From JBOGZD01 sp050697155 (GTDB lineage Bacteria > Actinomycetota > Thermoleophilia > Solirubrobacterales > 70-9), in NCBI GenBank assembly GCA_050697155.1, contig JBOGZD010000103.1, positions 1 through 9,888 on the forward strand: DNA of 9,888 nt, written 5' to 3'. Below the pieces are notes generated by a model. The model was not told where the DNA came from. It saw only the letters and a program-made list of their open reading frames with translations, and searched no databases. A program made the translations under genes and the position numbers. Below are positions 5,543-9,888 of this stretch, one piece after another; positions within the stretch are counted from its first letter, which is position 1, and each line of letters begins with the position of its first letter.

Positions 5543-6877
5543 TCACTTCAGGGCTCGGCGCACGAGCTTGCCGGAATCGGTTCGCGGAAGCTCTGCGACG
5601 AACTCGACCTGCTTCGGCACCTTGTAGCCGGCGAGCTCGGCGGCGCAGTAGTCACGCAGCTCGTCGGCGCTCACCGCCGCGCCGCTGCGCAGCACGACCA
5701 CAGCGGTCACCGCCTCCTGCCATTCGTTGTGCGACCGCCCCACCGCCGCCGCGTCGGCGACGTCGGGGTGGCGCAGCAGCACTTCCTCGACCTCGGCGGG
5801 CAGCACGCTCTCGCCCCCGGTGACGATCACGTCGCCCAGCCGATCCTCGACGTAGAGGAATCCCTCTTCGTCGATCCGGCCGAGATCGCCGGTGTGAAGC
5901 CAGCCGTCCTCGTCGGCGCAGCCGGGGGCGACCGTCGGGCCCTGGACGAGGATCTCGCCGTCCTCGATCCGCAGGTGGGTGGTGAGCAGCGGTCGGCCTG
6001 CCGAGCCGAGCTTGCGCCGCGCCTCCGAGGGCGCCAGGGTGGTCACCTGCGAGGCCGCCTCGGTGAGGCCGTAAGTCTGGATCACGGTCGCGCCCCGCGC
6101 CGTCGCCTCCTCGAGCAGCTCGATCGGGGTCGGGCCGCCGCCGACCAGGATCGCCCGAGGGCCGGAGAGATCGACGCCCGCGGCAAGCAGCCGGATCAGC
6201 TGGGTGTTCACAAGCGAGACGAGGGTGACGCTGTCGAGCTCGAGCGACTCGGCGACCCGGTCGGTGTCGAAGTCGTCGTGGATCACCGCGCCGGTTCCGT
6301 AGATGACGCTGCGAACCAGGATCGAGAGCCCGCTGACGTGATAGAGCGGCAGGCAGCAGAGCCAGCGGTCCTCGGGGGCGACACCGAGGTTGAAGCCGGA
6401 GCCGACAGCGCTCCAGAGGTGGTTGCCGTAGGTGAGCCCGACCGCCCGCGGCGCGCCCGAGGTCCCGCTGGTGAGGATCCGGCAGTGAAGCGTGTCGAGG
6501 TCGAGCTCGCCGAGCAGCGGCAGGTCTGCCTCGGTGAGCCCGATGTCGCCGAGGCCCCTGGCCACCAGCGTCGCCTCGGAGATCTCGGCGGCGGCCTGCC
6601 GCTTGGCGGCGGGCAGGCGGGTGTTGAGCGGATAGGCGACGGCTCCGAGCTTCATCAGCGCGTGCAGGAGGACGACGTACTCGACCCCCGGCTCGAGGTC
6701 CAGCGCGACGGTCGCCCCGCGCCGCGCTCCCCGGGCGGCCAGCCGGCGGGCGGCGGGGGTCGCCTCGCTCTCGAGCTCTGCGTAGGACAGCTGCAGCTCG
6801 CCGGCGATCAAAGCGGTGCGCTCCGGGTGGGTCTCGGCGCGCTGGGCGAGCCAGTTGTCCAGGAACATCTCTGGCAT
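5543..6877 (-). CDS. menE: o-Succinylbenzoate--CoA ligase (MenE)
   Basis: This acyl-adenylating enzyme uses ATP and CoA to activate o-succinylbenzoate to OSB-CoA, the substrate of MenB. The 444-residue protein is an ANL-superfamily ligase of the short MenE length. Motifs in order are the P-loop-like TSGTSGAPRAVGLTYGNH (136-153), LPLYHVSGLSIL (176-187), VGGGPTP (245-251), QTYGLTEAASQ (267-277), DGWLHTGDLG (324-333), DRLGDVIVTGGESVLPAEVE (345-364) and the C-terminal catalytic lysine K437 in RTDSGKLVRR. The YGNH after the P-loop and the neighbouring menBAC genes favour MenE over other acyl-CoA ligases. The P-loop lacks its usual lysines (A142 and R144 where GKPK is common). Two starts are possible, the ATG at 6877 or at 6868; neither has a good Shine-Dalgarno. 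The 6877 start touches the divergent menB start region. It heads the menE, SnoaL-like, ilvC block. Confidence 0.93.
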   Translation of the reverse strand: MPEMFLDNWLAQRAETHPERTALIAGELQLSYAELESEATPAARRLAARGARRGATVALDLEPGVEYVVLLHALMKLGAVAYPLNTRLPAAKRQAAAEISEATLVARGLGDIGLTEADLPLLGELDLDTLHCRILTSGTSGAPRAVGLTYGNHLWSAVGSGFNLGVAPEDRWLCCLPLYHVSGLSILVRSVIYGTGAVIHDDFDTDRVAESLELDSVTLVSLVNTQLIRLLAAGVDLSGPRAILVGGGPTPIELLEEATARGATVIQTYGLTEAASQVTTLAPSEARRKLGSAGRPLLTTHLRIEDGEILVQGPTVAPGCADEDGWLHTGDLGRIDEEGFLYVEDRLGDVIVTGGESVLPAEVEEVLLRHPDVADAAAVGRSHNEWQEAVTAVVVLRSGAAVSADELRDYCAAELAGYKVPKQVEFVAELPRTDSGKLVRRALK

Positions 6878-6888
6878 TGTTGCGGCCC

Positions 6889-7767
<879 letters not shown>

Positions 7768-7771
7768 CCAG

Positions 7772-8659
7772 GTGAGAGGACTACGCCTTTGGCTGATGGC
7801 GGCTCGCCCGCGCACGCTGCCGGCGGCGATCGCCCCGGTGCTCGTCGGCACGGCGGCCGCGGTCGAGGCAAGCGACGACCTGCGAGTCGGGCCGTTCATC
7901 GCCGCGCTCGTCGGCTCGGTCTTCATCCAGATCGGCACCAACCTCGCCAACGACTACTCCGACGCCGTCCGCGGCGCCGACACCGCCGACCGCCTGGGCC
8001 CGGTGCGGGTGACCTCGTCGGGCCTGGTGGCGCCCCGCCGAGTGCTGGTCGCGACCTGGATCGCGTTCGGGATCGCCGTCGCCGTCGGCATCTACCTGAC
8101 CGCGGTCGCCGGGCCCCTGATCCTCGCGGTGGGGATCGTCTCGATCGCCGCCGGGGTGCTCTACACGGGAGGGCCGCGCCCGTACGGATACGCCGGCATG
8201 GGCGAGCTGTTCGTTTTCCTGTTCTTCGGTCTCGTCGCCGTCAACGGCTCGTACTACGTGCAGCTCGAGCAGCTCGACTGGCTGCCATTCGCGCTGTCGA
8301 TCCCGATCGGGATGCTTTCGGCGGCGATCCTGGTCGTCAACAACGTCCGCGACATCGACACGGACCGTCGGGCCGGCAAGCGGACCCTCGCCGTCCGCCT
8401 GGGGCGCGAGCGGACGCGCAAGCTGTACATGACGCTGGTCGGCGGCGCCTACCCGGCGCTGGCGGTGGGGCTCACCGCCGCCGACGCCCCCGACCCGGCG
8501 CTGATCGCGCTGTTCTCGGCGGTGCTCGCGCTGCCGCCGAGCCGGACGGTGCTTACGGCGACCGACGGGCCATCGCTGAACTCCGCCCTTGCCCAGACGG
8601 GGATGCTGCTCGCGGCGTTCAGCATCCTGCTCACCGCCGGCCTCCTGATCGCCGCCTGA
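7772..8659 (+). CDS. menA: 1,4-Dihydroxy-2-naphthoate polyprenyltransferase (MenA)
   Basis: This integral-membrane UbiA-family enzyme attaches a polyprenyl chain to DHNA with loss of CO2, giving demethylmenaquinone. The 295-residue length is usual. It opens with LWLMAARPRTLPAAIAPVLVGTA, a strong MenA hallmark, and has the first aspartate motif in NLANDYSD (57-64), the second in NNVRDIDTDRRAGKRTLAVRLG (190-211, with D194, D196 and D198), and a YTGGPRPYGYAGMGELFVFLFFG segment (131-153). About eight hydrophobic membrane spans can be seen. I place the start at the GTG at 7772, four bases after menB; an in-frame ATG at 7796 would remove the first eight residues and is less like the family. DHNA-CoA must be hydrolysed before this step, and no thioesterase gene is in the window. 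Confidence 0.94.
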   Translation: MRGLRLWLMAARPRTLPAAIAPVLVGTAAAVEASDDLRVGPFIAALVGSVFIQIGTNLANDYSDAVRGADTADRLGPVRVTSSGLVAPRRVLVATWIAFGIAVAVGIYLTAVAGPLILAVGIVSIAAGVLYTGGPRPYGYAGMGELFVFLFFGLVAVNGSYYVQLEQLDWLPFALSIPIGMLSAAILVVNNVRDIDTDRRAGKRTLAVRLGRERTRKLYMTLVGGAYPALAVGLTAADAPDPALIALFSAVLALPPSRTVLTATDGPSLNSALAQTGMLLAAFSILLTAGLLIAA

Positions 8660-8661
8660 CC

Positions 8662-9768
8662 GTGCACGTCACCGAGGTCGAGACGATCCCGTATGCGCTT
8701 CCGTTCCGGGAGCCGTACGTGACCGCGCGCGGGACGCTCGAGCGCCGCGAGATGCTGCTGCTGCGGGTGCACACCGACAGCGGCCACGCGGGTCTGGGCG
8801 AGGCGGTGCCGATGTCGCTGCGGGGCGGCGACTCGCTCGCCGCGATCGAGAGGGCGCTGGGACGAGCCGTGCGGCGGCTGCGCCGCGCCGACCTCTCGGA
8901 CTTCGCCGGCGAGGACCCGCTCGCCGCCGCGGTCGACGCGGTGATTCACACCGTCGCCGGGCGCCGGCTCCCGGCTCCCGCCGCCGCGGCGATCGAGGTC
9001 GCGATCTTCGACCTCGCCGGCCGTGCCTCGGGGCTGCCGCTGTGGCGAGTGCTGCGCGCCGAGGCCGCCGAGCCCCTCCAGTGCAACGCCACCCTGGTCG
9101 CCGGGTCGCCCACCGACGTCGCCGCCGATGCGGAGGGTTGGGCGGCACGCGGCTTCACCACCTTCAAGCTCAAGCTCGGGGTCGGCGACGACCTCCAGCA
9201 GGTCGCCGCCGTGCGCGAGGCGGTCGGCGGCGACGCGCGGATCCGCGTCGATGCGAATGGGACCTGGAGCGTCGACGACGCGATCGCGATCCTCGACCGG
9301 CTCGAGCCGCTGGGGATCGAGCTCGCCGAGCAGCCCGCCGCCGGACTGCGCGAGCTGGCGGCTGTGCGGGAGGCGAGCACGGTCCGGATCGCGGCCGACG
9401 AGAGCATCGCCAGCCGCAAGGAGGCGGCGAAGGCAGTGAGCACGGGCGCCTGCGACCTCGCCACGGTGAAGCTCGCCAAGGTCGGCGGAATGGGTCGCGC
9501 GGCCGGGATCGCCGCGGAGCTGCCCGTCTATCTCTCGAGCGCCCTCGACGGCCCGATCGGGATCGCCGCAGCGGCCCACGCGGCGCAGGCGATCTACCGC
9601 GAGGCGACGGATCCCGGCCTCGCCCACGGCCTCGCGACTCAGGAGCTGTTCGCATCGACGATCGCCGCGAGGGAGAGCGAGCTCGACGGCGACCTGCTGC
9701 GCGTCCCCGGCGCCCTCGGCCACGGGGTCGAGATCGACGAGGCCGCGCTCACCGATCACAGGATCTGA
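8662..9768 (+). CDS. menC: o-Succinylbenzoate synthase (MenC, enolase superfamily)
   Basis: MenC dehydrates SHCHC to o-succinylbenzoate, the compound MenE activates. The 368-residue protein is a two-domain member of the muconate-lactonising subgroup of the enolase superfamily. Its N-terminal capping domain covers about 1-110 and the barrel the rest. Catalytic and metal residues are K169 and K171 (FKLKLG), D197 (RVDANGTW), E223 (ELAEQP), D246 (AADES) and K270 (TVKLAKVGGM). The same set occurs in dipeptide epimerases and muconate cycloisomerases, and sequence motifs alone do not separate these. The tight position after menA and opposite menE makes MenC the best call. I place the start at the GTG at 8662, two bases after the menA stop; the frame's upstream extension lies inside menA and is out-of-frame shadow. 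There is no evident Shine-Dalgarno, so translational coupling to menA is likely. Confidence 0.87.
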   Translation: MHVTEVETIPYALPFREPYVTARGTLERREMLLLRVHTDSGHAGLGEAVPMSLRGGDSLAAIERALGRAVRRLRRADLSDFAGEDPLAAAVDAVIHTVAGRRLPAPAAAAIEVAIFDLAGRASGLPLWRVLRAEAAEPLQCNATLVAGSPTDVAADAEGWAARGFTTFKLKLGVGDDLQQVAAVREAVGGDARIRVDANGTWSVDDAIAILDRLEPLGIELAEQPAAGLRELAAVREASTVRIAADESIASRKEAAKAVSTGACDLATVKLAKVGGMGRAAGIAAELPVYLSSALDGPIGIAAAAHAAQAIYREATDPGLAHGLATQELFASTIAARESELDGDLLRVPGALGHGVEIDEAALTDHRI

Positions 9769-9769
9769 T

Positions 9770-9888
9770 ATGGCACGCCGTCCCTCATCGCGGTCCGCAT
9801 GCTCTCATCACCTCTCCAATTCGATCACCGAGCAGGCGATCCGGGCGCCGACGCCTTTCGCGACGCGCGGTCAGACTGATATTCGCGG
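9770..9888 (+). CDS. Possible start of an unrecognised gene, cut by the window edge
   Basis: An ATG one base after the menC stop opens a plus-strand frame that runs to the window end (39 residues, beginning MARRPSSRSACSHHLSNSIT). An AGGA at 9760-9763, six bases before it, could serve as Shine-Dalgarno. I recognise no family, and in particular it does not look like the start of MenD, MenG or MenF. Its third codon positions are much less GC-rich than in the men genes. It may be spacer that is open by chance. Confidence 0.22.
   Translation, partial: MARRPSSRSACSHHLSNSITEQAIRAPTPFATRGQTDIR

Noticed and set aside
7796..7798. Alternative ATG start for menA
   Set aside because: It would cut eight residues that fit the usual MenA N-terminus, and the nearest purine-rich tract is about 15 bases upstream, too far for a normal ribosome site.
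8449..9759. A 436-codon minus-strand open frame opposite menC
   Set aside because: It mirrors the menC codons; menC has all five catalytic residues of its family, whereas this frame has no domain-like pattern.
9785..9887. Short minus-strand open frame at the right edge (about 33 residues ending RIGEVMRACGPR)
   Set aside because: It has no start in view, no recognisable motif and many A/T third positions; it is no better than the plus-strand candidate over the same bases.

Overview
The window is dense, very high-GC bacterial DNA. Ten complete genes fill 145-9768, and no gene-free stretch exceeds about 150 bases. Several traits suggest a high-GC actinobacterial lineage: the short actinobacterial-type SerC, a long type I SerA with ASB and ACT domains, GTG/TTG starts, genes with little or no Shine-Dalgarno sequence, and a possible leaderless start. 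A Thermoleophilia-like organism is my guess. That placement is inference and was not tested by any search.

Layout. Positions 1-144 hold at most the tail of an unrecognised plus-strand reading frame. On the minus strand, serC (2897 to 1728) runs into serA (1725 to 145) with a 2-base gap, giving two of the three steps of phosphorylated serine synthesis. A YjbQ/UPF0047 protein (2941-3402) diverges from serC across only 43 bases. It converges with a DUF4389 membrane protein (4062 to 3409), and an inverted repeat spans both stop codons. Next on the minus strand are ilvC (5109 to 4105), a small SnoaL/NTF2-like protein (5524 to 5120) and menE (6877 to 5543), which are closely packed and probably co-transcribed as menE, SnoaL-like, ilvC. 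The plus-strand operon menB, menA, menC (about 6889 to 9768) starts head-to-head with menE with almost no spacer. The last 120 bases hold a weak candidate start of another gene.

How the genes work together. MenC, MenE, MenB and MenA cover the middle and late part of the classical (o-succinylbenzoate) menaquinone route: SHCHC to OSB, to OSB-CoA, to DHNA-CoA, then prenylation of DHNA to demethylmenaquinone. MenF, MenD, MenH, the DHNA-CoA thioesterase and MenG are not in the window. SerC/SerA and IlvC belong to serine and branched-chain amino acid synthesis; their partners serB and ilvBN are also absent. This is mainly a core-metabolism region. I found no phage, transposon, CRISPR array, RNA gene or clearly new system. 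The points worth a second look are the abutting menE/menB starts, the SnoaL-like gene lodged between menE and ilvC, the internally duplicated DUF4389 protein with its polyproline head, and the motif variants in MenE and MenB.
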